This document shows, one piece after another, positions 57,365-64,000 of a stretch of 64,000 nucleotides of DNA (its first letter is position 1; every line of letters begins with the position of its first letter). This DNA is from Pontibacterium sinense (lineage in GTDB: Bacteria; Pseudomonadota; Gammaproteobacteria; Pseudomonadales; Balneatricaceae). The stretch lies in assembly GCF_015209595.1 (NCBI RefSeq), contig NZ_JADEYS010000022.1, forward strand, positions 1-64,000. The letters are read 5' to 3'. The notes below the pieces were generated by a model that saw only the letters and a list, made by a program, of their open reading frames with translations, was not told the origin of the DNA and did not search any database. The translations under genes and the position numbers were made by a program.

Positions 57365-58430
57365 GGTTCAGCTCCAAAGGGATAAATAGTTCAAATAGGG
57401 TTCTTCCCGGCCGGGTATCACACTCAATCAGGCCATGGTGTTGATTGAGGATCGACTGAGCGATCGATAACCCCAACCCGGTGCCATCTGCACGACCACT
57501 CACCATCGGATAGAAAACCTGGCTCAACAACTCTTCAGGTATACCCGGGCCGTTATCTTCGATACGCACACAGCACACCAAACGATGTTTCTCCGTGCCT
57601 AAGGTAATCTGGCGCATCGTACGGGTATGCAGTTTGATAGACGGATTCTGTGTATGGCTTGTCTGCAACGCCTGCATACTATTGCGTACGATATTGAGCA
57701 CCGCCTGAATCAACTGCTCAGCATCGCCGCGAAATTCTGGAATACTTGGATCATAGTCGCGGATCAACTCAACACTACCGCCACTTTCCGCCGCCACCAA
57801 GCTGCATACCCGTTCGAGAATCGCGTGAATATTAACGTCGTTAATATCCGGCAACTTTCTCGGCCCCAACATGCGATCAACCAGGTTCCGTAAGCGGTCA
57901 GCTTCTTCAATAATGACCTGGGTGTAATCATGCAGCGATATATCATCCAGCTCACGTTCAAGTAGCTGCGCCGCACCACGCAGTCCACCTAGCGGGTTCT
58001 TAATCTCATGCGCCAGGCCACGCACCAGCATTTGAGCACTCGCATGACGGGTCAGCAGTTCTTCTTCGCGCTCAATCCGGATCAACCGGTCACGGGCTTC
58101 GATTTCTAACAGCAACCAGTTTTCCTGCTGCATCGGTAACGGATTCACGGTGTAATCCACCGTCAACATCTGTTCTGACTGGTTTCTCAACTTAGCTTCA
58201 CGCCGGGTAAACGGATGCCCGCTGCGCAACGAATGACGCAACCCTTCAACCTGATCTGCATCCGTACCAAACCACTCAGCAATATCCCGTCGACTCAGTT
58301 GGCGCGCACTTGCCGCCAATAACATTTCTGCGGCCGGATTCATGTACTGGATAAACAACTGGTTATCCAGCAACACAACGGCGGTCCCCAAATTCTCCAG
58401 TATCTTTTTGTACATATCATTTACGAGCAT
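57348..58430 (-). CDS. ntrB: nitrogen regulation sensor histidine kinase NtrB
   Basis: A 360-residue cytoplasmic kinase/phosphatase for NtrC. PAS domain (about residues 8-115), H-box GLAHEIKNPLGGLRGAAQLL, N-box region NIVRNSMQAL, DNGPGIPEELL and GTGLGLSIAQ. No membrane segment, as in NtrB proteins that are governed by PII. I chose ATG 58430: the frame opens at 58505, but that lies upstream of the predicted sigma-54 transcription start. Confidence 0.97.
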   Translation of the reverse strand: MLVNDMYKKILENLGTAVVLLDNQLFIQYMNPAAEMLLAASARQLSRRDIAEWFGTDADQVEGLRHSLRSGHPFTRREAKLRNQSEQMLTVDYTVNPLPMQQENWLLLEIEARDRLIRIEREEELLTRHASAQMLVRGLAHEIKNPLGGLRGAAQLLERELDDISLHDYTQVIIEEADRLRNLVDRMLGPRKLPDINDVNIHAILERVCSLVAAESGGSVELIRDYDPSIPEFRGDAEQLIQAVLNIVRNSMQALQTSHTQNPSIKLHTRTMRQITLGTEKHRLVCCVRIEDNGPGIPEELLSQVFYPMVSGRADGTGLGLSIAQSILNQHHGLIECDTRPGRTLFELFIPLELNHESVR

Positions 58431-58499
58431 TGGCTTTCCGTCTCTCCATGCCAGGGTTCTGCACCCTGCATGCTTATAGACAATCGGATTGTTAAGAAA

Positions 58500-58516
58500 A
58501 TGCAAAAACCAAACCA
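58500..58516 (-). promoter_or_regulatory. putative sigma-54 promoter of ntrBC
   Basis: On the minus strand CTGGTTTGGTTTTTGCA has the invariant GG and GC ten bases apart (58514-58515 and 58502-58503). The GG is followed by TTT rather than CAC, so the match is incomplete. Transcription would start near 58491, about 60 bases before ntrB. An NtrC site lies upstream at 58635. Confidence 0.6.
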
Positions 58517-58634
58517 GCTTTGCTATTTCTACACAAGAATGTACAAAACACTCTCAAAATGCCCTCTAAGAGCACTTAAGATGCCCCGAACAGCAGCAAC
58601 GCTTCCTAACCGCTGAAAATACACAGAACCCACA

Positions 58635-58651
58635 TGCACCATTTTAGTGCA
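58635..58651. promoter_or_regulatory. NtrC-binding site upstream of ntrBC
   Basis: TGCACCATTTTAGTGCA is a near-perfect NtrC enhancer site (inverted TGCAC/GTGCA). It lies in the gap between ntrB and glnA, about 150 bp upstream of the predicted sigma-54 start of ntrBC. It could activate ntrBC when nitrogen is short. The gap 58431-58761 has no gene. Confidence 0.85.
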
Positions 58652-58713
58652 TGGCAGGATTTTTGCCCTATGTTTCAGCATCCACCTTCAGTCAGCCGGT
58701 AAAAGACAGGCAT

Positions 58714-58742
58714 AAAAAAAGCCTCCCGAGGGAGGCTTTTTT
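58714..58742 (-). terminator. terminator after glnA
   Basis: GCCTCCC (58721-58727) pairs with GGGAGGC (58730-58736), with A run on the left and T run on the right. It lies 20 bp beyond the glnA stop, so much glnA transcription should end here, with ntrBC reached by its own promoter. Confidence 0.9.
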
Positions 58743-58761
58743 AACTCAGCGAGCTCAAACC

Positions 58762-60168
58762 TTATACAGAGTAGTACAGGTCGAATTCTACTGGGTGAGT
58801 AGTCATGTTCACTTTCTCAACTTCTTCACGCTTCAGTTCAATGAACGCGTCCAGCATGTCGTCAGTGAATACGCCACCTTTAGTCAGGAACTCACGGTCG
58901 TTTTCCAGTGCTTCCAGAGCTTCTTCCAGAGATGCAGCTACCTGTGGAATCTCTGCAGCTTCTTCAGCTGGCAGGTCGTACAGGTCTTTATCAGCAGCAT
59001 CGCCAGGGTGGATCTTGTTCTGAACACCGTCCAGACCTGCCATCATCAGTGCCGCGAAGCACAGGTATGGGTTAGCAGATGGATCCGGGAAACGTGCTTC
59101 TACACGACGCGCTTTCGGGTTAGTCACGTATGGGATACGGATAGACGCAGAACGGTTACGTGCAGAGTACGCCAGCATTACTGGTGCTTCAAAACCTGGT
59201 ACCAGACGCTTGTAAGCGTTAGTAGAGGAGTTGGTCAGCGCGTTCAGTGTTTTCGCGTGCTTGATGATACCGCCAATGTAATACAGAGCAGTTTCAGACA
59301 TACCCGCGTAAGCGTCGCCTGCAAACAGGTTAACACCGTCTTTAGACAGAGACATGTGAACGTGCATACCGGAACCGTTGTCACCTACCAGCGGTTTAGG
59401 CATGAAGGTAGCAGTTTTACCGTAAGCGTGCGCAACGTTGTGTACGCAGTACTTCAGAATCTGTACTTCATCTGCCTTGTTAGTCAGAGTGTTAGGACCC
59501 ACACCGATCTCACACTGACCCGCAGTTGCTACTTCGTGGTGGTGCACTTCGATCGTCAGATCCATCGCTTCCATCGCGTCACACATAGCGGCACGCAGGT
59601 CATGCAGGGAATCGATTGGTGGTACAGGGAAGTAACCGCCTTTAACGCGAGGACGGTGACCGGTGTTACCACCTTCAATCTTGTGACTGGAAGCCCAAGA
59701 AGCTTCTTCGGACTCAATGGTGTAACCGCAACCACTGATGTCTGCGTGCCATTTAACAGCATCAAAGACAAAGAACTCTGGCTCAGGACCAAACATCGCG
59801 GTATCAGCAATACCGGTAGACTTCAGGTATTCTTCCGCACGTTTAGCAACAGAACGTGGATCACGCTCGTAACCCTGACCCGTTGCCGGCTCTACGATGT
59901 CACAACGAACGATAACAGTCGTTGCTTCAGCAAATGGATCCAGCACAGATGCGCTGTCATCAGGCATCAGGATCATGTCGGAGTCGTTGATACCTTTCCA
60001 ACCGCCGATGGAAGAACCATCGAACATTTTGCCTTCTTCGAAGAAGTCATCACCCATGTCGGAAACAGGGATAGTTACGTGCTGCTCTTTACCGTGGGAA
60101 TCGGTGAAGCGCATGTCAATCCATCGTGCTTCGCTTTCTTTGATCAGATTCAGAGTCTTCTCTGACAT
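58762..60168 (-). CDS. glnA: glutamine synthetase, type I
   Basis: A 468-residue dodecameric enzyme that makes glutamine from glutamate and ammonia. Family blocks: [66 protein letters not shown] and the adenylylation-loop tyrosine ([11 protein letters not shown]). The length matches E. coli GlnA. ATG 60168 ([11 protein letters not shown]) is the family start. It is expressed from a sigma-54 promoter with two NtrC sites (60250-60375). ntrBC follow downstream. Confidence 0.98.
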   Translation of the reverse strand: MSEKTLNLIKESEARWIDMRFTDSHGKEQHVTIPVSDMGDDFFEEGKMFDGSSIGGWKGINDSDMILMPDDSASVLDPFAEATTVIVRCDIVEPATGQGYERDPRSVAKRAEEYLKSTGIADTAMFGPEPEFFVFDAVKWHADISGCGYTIESEEASWASSHKIEGGNTGHRPRVKGGYFPVPPIDSLHDLRAAMCDAMEAMDLTIEVHHHEVATAGQCEIGVGPNTLTNKADEVQILKYCVHNVAHAYGKTATFMPKPLVGDNGSGMHVHMSLSKDGVNLFAGDAYAGMSETALYYIGGIIKHAKTLNALTNSSTNAYKRLVPGFEAPVMLAYSARNRSASIRIPYVTNPKARRVEARFPDPSANPYLCFAALMMAGLDGVQNKIHPGDAADKDLYDLPAEEAAEIPQVAASLEEALEALENDREFLTKGGVFTDDMLDAFIELKREEVEKVNMTTHPVEFDLYYSV

Positions 60169-60248
60169 TTGGCTTTCTCCACTTAATGAAATTGCCAGAC
60201 TCGCAGTATGCAGTGCTGAACGCGTATTTTTCACTTGCCGATATCAAA

Positions 60249-60266
60249 AGCAAGGACCGTGCCAAC
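60249..60266 (-). promoter_or_regulatory. sigma-54 (-24/-12) promoter of glnA
   Basis: On the minus strand TTGGCACGGTCCTTGCT is an essentially perfect sigma-54 promoter (YTGGCACG-N4-TTGCW). Transcription would begin near 60238, about 70 bases before glnA. Confidence 0.92.
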
Positions 60267-60327
60267 AACAACTTTGCTCGTAAGTGCTTATTTTTGGGAC
60301 ATTCCAGACCAGCGCCCCGATGAGAGC

Positions 60328-60375
60328 CGCACCAAAACAATGCAACGCAAACATATTGCGCACCAAATTAGTGCA
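60328..60375. promoter_or_regulatory. two NtrC enhancer sites of glnA
   Basis: CGCACCAAATTAGTGCA (60359-60375) is a strong NtrC site and CGCACCAAAACAATGCA (60328-60344) a weaker one. They are 31 bp (three helical turns) apart, centred about 98 and 129 bp upstream of the sigma-54 start. E. coli glnAp2 has enhancers at almost the same distances. Nothing else is visible in the gap up to 60540. Confidence 0.85.
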
Positions 60376-60566
60376 TGCCGCTGGATTTAGCGGTATATCT
60401 CCGCTTTAGTAGCGACGTAATAATACTCCAACCACCTTCAAAGTGCTTCTTTTTGAACCATCGATATCCACTTTTGTTCATCTGCATCAAGGGATGTCCG
60501 TTCACAATATGAACACTTAATCAGGATTAGCACGTGCGATATAAGGTTCTGTCACCACAATCCATG

Positions 60567-60572
60567 TATAAT
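60567..60572 (+). promoter_or_regulatory. putative typA promoter
   Basis: A perfect TATAAT (60567-60572) followed by a GCGCGC discriminator; the -35 region is weak. A GC-rich discriminator suggests growth-rate control. It gives a leader of about 100 bases before typA. Confidence 0.5.
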
Positions 60573-60587
60573 GCGCGCACAATGAAC

Positions 60588-60622
60588 ACCCGGTAAGCCT
60601 TTGCACTGCCGGGTTCGTTTTT
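60588..60622 (+). other. hairpin with T-rich tail in the typA leader
   Basis: ACCCGG (60588-60593) pairs with CCGGGT (60609-60614) around a 15-base loop and is followed by TCGTTTTT. It lies between the typA promoter and the start codon and resembles an attenuator. It could also be a temperature- or ribosome-responsive element, since TypA/BipA is needed at low temperature in E. coli. Confidence 0.5.
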
Positions 60623-60679
60623 CTGATGGGTACATCTACGTGTACAAATTTCACTCCATTACCCGGTTGAATACTTAAA

Positions 60680-62497
60680 ATGTCATCTAGCATTAACAAC
60701 TTACGTAACATTGCGATCATCGCTCACGTTGACCACGGTAAAACCACCCTGGTCGATAAGCTACTCTCCCAGTCCGGTACTCTGGGACGCCGCGATGAAG
60801 GCACCGAGCGTATCATGGACTCCAACGATCAGGAGAAAGAGCGCGGCATCACCATTCTGGCGAAAAACACTGCCATTAAATGGAACGATTACCGCATCAA
60901 CATCGTGGACACACCGGGACACGCCGACTTTGGTGGTGAAGTAGAACGCGTACTGTCCATGGTTGATTGTGTCTGCCTGCTGGTTGACGCTGTAGATGGC
61001 CCGATGCCACAAACTCGCTTCGTTACCCAGAAAGCATTCGATCAGGGCCTGCGCCCGATCGTTGTAGTCAACAAGGTTGACCGTCCGGGTGCACGTCCTG
61101 ACTACGTCATCGATCAGGTATTCGACCTGTTCGACAGCCTGGGCGCGACTGAAGACCAGCTGGACTTCCCTATCGTTTACGCATCTGCGCTGAACGGTAT
61201 TGCCGGCCCGGAACCCGATCAGCTGGCAGACGACATGACGCCACTGTTCGAAGCAATCGTTGAACACGTAGAAGCACCTAAAGTTGATACCGACGGTCCT
61301 CTGCAGATGCAGATCTCTGCGCTGGATTACAACAGCTACATGGGTGTTATCGGTGTAGGCCGTGTAACCCGCGGTACTGTTAAGACTAATACCCAGGTTA
61401 AAGTGATCGACCGTGAAGGCAAAATTCGCTCCGGCCGTGTACTGAAAATCATGGGTTACCACGGTCTGGAACGCGTTGAGGTTGAACAGGCTCAGGCCGG
61501 TGACATCATCTGTATCACAGGTATCGATGAGCTGAACATCTCCGACACCATCTGTGACCCGGAATCCGTAGAAGCGCTGCCAGCACTGAGCGTTGATGAG
61601 CCAACCGTTTCCATGACCTTCCAGGTTAACGACTCTCCATTTGCGGGTCTGGACGGCAAGTTCGTCACCAGCCGTAACATCAAAGACCGTCTGGAACGCG
61701 AACTGATCCACAACGTAGCATTGCGCGTTGAGGAAGGCGACAGCCCTGAGAAATTCAAAGTATCCGGTCGTGGCGAGCTGCACCTGTCCGTACTGATCGA
61801 AACCATGCGTCGCGAAGGTTTTGAGCTGGGTGTTTCCCGTCCTGAAGTTATCCAGAAAGAGATCGACGGTGAGATTCAGGAGCCGTACGAGCAGGTCATG
61901 ATCGATGTTGAAGATCAGCATCAGGGTTCTGTGATCGAAGAGCTGGGCAAACGCAAAGGCGACATGACCAACATGGAAGTGGACGGCAAAGGTCGCGTAC
62001 GTCTGACCTTCATGATCCCTTCCCGTGGCCTGATCGGTTTCCGCTCCCTGTTCCTGACCATGACGTCCGGTACCGGCATCATGACCTCCATCTTCGATCA
62101 CTACGGTCCGGTGAAAGAAGGTGAAGTAGCCAGCCGTAACAACGGCGTACTGGTATCCATGGTTACCGGTAAAGCACTGGGTTACTCCCTGTGGAACCTG
62201 CAGGAACGTGGTCGTCTGTGCATCGAGCCAAACATCGATGTCTACGAAGGCATGCTGCTGGGTATCCACAGCCGCTCCAACGACCTGGCAGTGAACCCAA
62301 CCAAAGGCAAACAGCTGACCAACGTACGTGCTTCCGGTACTGACGAAAACATTCAGCTGACACCACCTGTACGTTTCACACTGGAACAGGCGCTGGACTT
62401 CATCGAAGATGACGAGCTGGTTGAAGTAACTCCTAACTTCATCCGCCTGCGTAAGAAACTGCTGAAAGAAAACGAGCGTAAGCGCGCGAAGAAGTAA
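60680..62497 (+). CDS. typA: translational GTPase TypA/BipA
   Basis: A 605-residue ribosome-binding GTPase of the EF-G family, involved in 50S assembly and stress or cold adaptation. GTPase motifs: [10 protein letters not shown] (G1), ERGITI (G2), [12 protein letters not shown] (G3), NKVD (G4) and SALNG-like G5. The C-terminal BipA domain is complete. ATG 60680 lies about 100 bases after the predicted transcription start and beyond a hairpin. A strong terminator follows. Confidence 0.98.
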   Translation: MSSSINNLRNIAIIAHVDHGKTTLVDKLLSQSGTLGRRDEGTERIMDSNDQEKERGITILAKNTAIKWNDYRINIVDTPGHADFGGEVERVLSMVDCVCLLVDAVDGPMPQTRFVTQKAFDQGLRPIVVVNKVDRPGARPDYVIDQVFDLFDSLGATEDQLDFPIVYASALNGIAGPEPDQLADDMTPLFEAIVEHVEAPKVDTDGPLQMQISALDYNSYMGVIGVGRVTRGTVKTNTQVKVIDREGKIRSGRVLKIMGYHGLERVEVEQAQAGDIICITGIDELNISDTICDPESVEALPALSVDEPTVSMTFQVNDSPFAGLDGKFVTSRNIKDRLERELIHNVALRVEEGDSPEKFKVSGRGELHLSVLIETMRREGFELGVSRPEVIQKEIDGEIQEPYEQVMIDVEDQHQGSVIEELGKRKGDMTNMEVDGKGRVRLTFMIPSRGLIGFRSLFLTMTSGTGIMTSIFDHYGPVKEGEVASRNNGVLVSMVTGKALGYSLWNLQERGRLCIEPNIDVYEGMLLGIHSRSNDLAVNPTKGKQLTNVRASGTDENIQLTPPVRFTLEQALDFIEDDELVEVTPNFIRLRKKLLKENERKRAKK

Positions 62498-62513
62498 GCA
62501 ACTTTCTGATCAG

Positions 62514-62542
62514 AAAAAGGCAACCAATCGGTTGCCTTTTTT
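62514..62542 (+). terminator. terminator after typA
   Basis: AAAAAGGCAACC (62514-62525) pairs with GGTTGCCTTTTT (62530-62541) around AATC, 17 bp after the typA stop. Symmetric flanks allow use in both directions. Confidence 0.93.
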
Positions 62543-62594
62543 GTGCCTGAAGCGCAGCCTATACTTCATCTAGCGTTTCGTTTCAGGAGAGCCC

Positions 62595-63545
62595 ATGCGT
62601 AAGCTTTACCCCGATATTCATCCTTATGCCGAGCACATGATCAAGGTTGACGCGCGGCATAGCCTCTACGTGGAAGAAAGCGGCAACGCTCATGGAATTC
62701 CGGTGCTGTTTGTGCACGGCGGACCCGGCGGCGGCACCTCACCTGCTCACCGTAGCTTCTTTGATCCGGAAAAGTACCGCATCATCCTGTTTGACCAGCG
62801 CGGCTGTGGGCGCTCGCAACCCCACGCCGAGCTGGCCGATAACTATTCACAGGCATTGGTTTCCGATATGGAGATGATTCGCCAAACACTGAATGTGGAT
62901 CAGTGGCTATTGTTTGGTGGCTCATGGGGATCAACACTGAGCCTGCTATACGCACAAACACACCCGGAACGGGTGTCAGGTATGATCTTGCGGGGTATCT
63001 TTCTTTGCCGCCAACAGGATATTCAGTGGTTCTACCAACGGGGTGCCAGTGCAATTTTCCCTGACTACTGGCAGAGCTACGAAAAAGTCATTCCGCAGCA
63101 CCAGCGCCACGATATGCTAAGCGCTTATTATCAGCTGCTGACATCCGATAATGAAATTGCCCGCATGTCCGCTGCAAAAGCCTGGTCAGTTTGGGAAGGC
63201 CGCTGTTCAACGCTGGATCCCAATGGGGATGTCGTGGACCACTTCGCCGACCCGCACGTCGCACTGGCCATGGCGCGCATTGAAGCCCACTACTTCATCA
63301 ACCGCGCGTTTATGGAAGACAATCAATTGTTGGACAATGCCCACCTCATTCAGCAGATCCCTACCGTTATTGTGCATGGACGATACGATATGGTCTGCCC
63401 GCTGGAACAAGCCTTCGCGCTGCATCAGGCTCTTCCTCAGGCAGAGCTTCATATTGTTCGCGATGCCGGACATTCAGCATTTGAACCCGGTATTACCGAC
63501 AACCTGGTGGCAGCCACCGACCATTTTGCACGCTCACAGGCTTAA
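62595..63545 (+). CDS. pip: proline iminopeptidase
   Basis: A 316-residue alpha/beta hydrolase of family S33 that frees N-terminal proline from peptides. [10 protein letters not shown] (oxyanion), DQRGCGRS, the nucleophile in [13 protein letters not shown], the acid in [10 protein letters not shown] and the histidine in [10 protein letters not shown] are in place. The length fits the bacterial monomeric enzyme. GGAGAG precedes the ATG. The next gene, dtd, is on the same strand 91 bp downstream. Confidence 0.95.
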   Translation: MRKLYPDIHPYAEHMIKVDARHSLYVEESGNAHGIPVLFVHGGPGGGTSPAHRSFFDPEKYRIILFDQRGCGRSQPHAELADNYSQALVSDMEMIRQTLNVDQWLLFGGSWGSTLSLLYAQTHPERVSGMILRGIFLCRQQDIQWFYQRGASAIFPDYWQSYEKVIPQHQRHDMLSAYYQLLTSDNEIARMSAAKAWSVWEGRCSTLDPNGDVVDHFADPHVALAMARIEAHYFINRAFMEDNQLLDNAHLIQQIPTVIVHGRYDMVCPLEQAFALHQALPQAELHIVRDAGHSAFEPGITDNLVAATDHFARSQA

Positions 63546-63636
63546 ATTGTTCGAAGCGTCTGACGCTGATTCCCATGATGCTCCACTGGCTAATTCCCGC
63601 TACAATGCGCGTTTTCAAGCCAGCGGAGCCACTACG

Positions 63637-64000
63637 ATGAAAGCCCTGATCCAACGCGTTACACATGCCTCAGTCACCGTCGACGGCGAATGCACGGGAA
63701 CTATTGATCAGGGAATACTGGTATTGCTTGGCGTAGAGAAAACCGATGATCGCGGCAAAGCGGACAAGCTGCTGAAAAAGATACTGGGATATCGCATCTT
63801 CTCTGACGATGAAGGAAAGATGAACCTGAATGTGCAACAGGTCAACGGCGGGGTTTTGGTTGTATCCCAGTTCACACTGGTGGCCGATACAGCAAAGGGA
63901 TTACGCCCGGGTTTCTCATCTGGAGCCACTCCAGCAATGGGCGAAGAGTTATACGACTACTTTGTTGAACAGGCTTCAACTGCACACACTCAGGTTGCGA
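63637..64000 (+). CDS. dtd: D-aminoacyl-tRNA deacylase, cut by the window edge
   Basis: The first 121 residues of a protein normally about 145 long; the rest lies outside. It begins [18 protein letters not shown] and has the catalytic SQFTL motif ([12 protein letters not shown]) and [12 protein letters not shown]. The C-terminal NGPVT motif is beyond the edge. The enzyme removes D-amino acids from tRNA. A TACAAT -10-like box lies at about 63600. Confidence 0.96.
   Translation, partial: MKALIQRVTHASVTVDGECTGTIDQGILVLLGVEKTDDRGKADKLLKKILGYRIFSDDEGKMNLNVQQVNGGVLVVSQFTLVADTAKGLRPGFSSGATPAMGEELYDYFVEQASTAHTQVA

Noticed and set aside
58651-60165. A 504-codon plus-strand open frame
   Set aside because: It runs antisense across glnA, has no family pattern, and its residue make-up (many V, F, R, T, H) is the usual mirror of a highly biased gene. 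glnA on the other strand is certain.
60761-62269. A 502-codon minus-strand open frame
   Set aside because: It is the antisense shadow of typA, also a strongly biased gene. No start signal or family pattern.

Overview
The window is ordinary chromosomal DNA of a marine-type gammaproteobacterium, most like the Oceanospirillaceae/Oceanospirillales. This rests on gene content and order (rpmB-rpmG, radC, coaBC-dut-algC-argB-slmA; gpmI-envC-ctpA opposite a rhodanese gene, grxC and secB; glnA-ntrBC next to typA), on TRAP transport, and on the many cyclic-di-GMP proteins. No sequence search was possible, so the genus is open. I see no insertion sequence, prophage, CRISPR array or tRNA.

Layout. 1-6.2 kb (mostly minus strand): an rRNA/tRNA-type promoter pointing off the left edge, then a TAXI-type TRAP transporter operon ending in a universal stress protein, and aceK. 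6.3-12 kb: pfkA, zapE, a DUF502 membrane protein, a glyoxalase-like hydrolase, a CHAD protein, a YbaK-like deacylase and a small DUF5062-like protein. 12-16.2 kb: a c-di-GMP locus in which an orphan NMT1/THI5-like binding protein overlaps a HAMP-GGDEF-EAL gene and faces an HD-GYP gene. 16.4-20.4 kb: an orphan sulfotransferase and a TPP-riboswitch-controlled thiD-thiC operon. 20.6-21.2 kb: two tandem GGA-rich RNA genes, the most notable find. 21.2-31.3 kb: envelope and transport genes (DMT permeases, MJ1255-like glycosyltransferase, PAP2 phosphatase, hydrolase), mutM, a MocR regulator facing a DMT exporter, rlmF, a secreted metallo-beta-lactamase-fold protein, and two very small basic proteins.

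31.5-47 kb: ribosomal proteins L28/L33, then a block (CHASE-PAS-GGDEF-EAL, HDOD, RND pump) lying between rpmB and radC, followed by coaBC-dut-algC-argB-slmA and a TauE permease. 47-53.5 kb: cell-wall genes (polysaccharide deacetylase, ctpA, envC), gpmI, rhodanese, grxC and secB. 53.5-58.5 kb: an M14 peptidase, a MEKHLA protein, trmL and ntrBC. 58.7-64 kb: glnA with a complete sigma-54/NtrC control region, typA with a structured leader, a proline iminopeptidase and the 5' part of dtd.

How it fits together. Post-transcriptional control (two putative CsrA-titrating RNAs) and c-di-GMP turnover (two GGDEF-EAL proteins and one HD-GYP protein) are both well represented, which suggests lifestyle switching between motile and attached states. 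Nitrogen control is fully readable from DNA: two NtrC sites and a -24/-12 promoter for glnA, and a second -24/-12 promoter plus NtrC site before ntrBC. Function calls rest on recognisable motifs and gene order. Start codons were chosen from ribosome-binding sites and family lengths.
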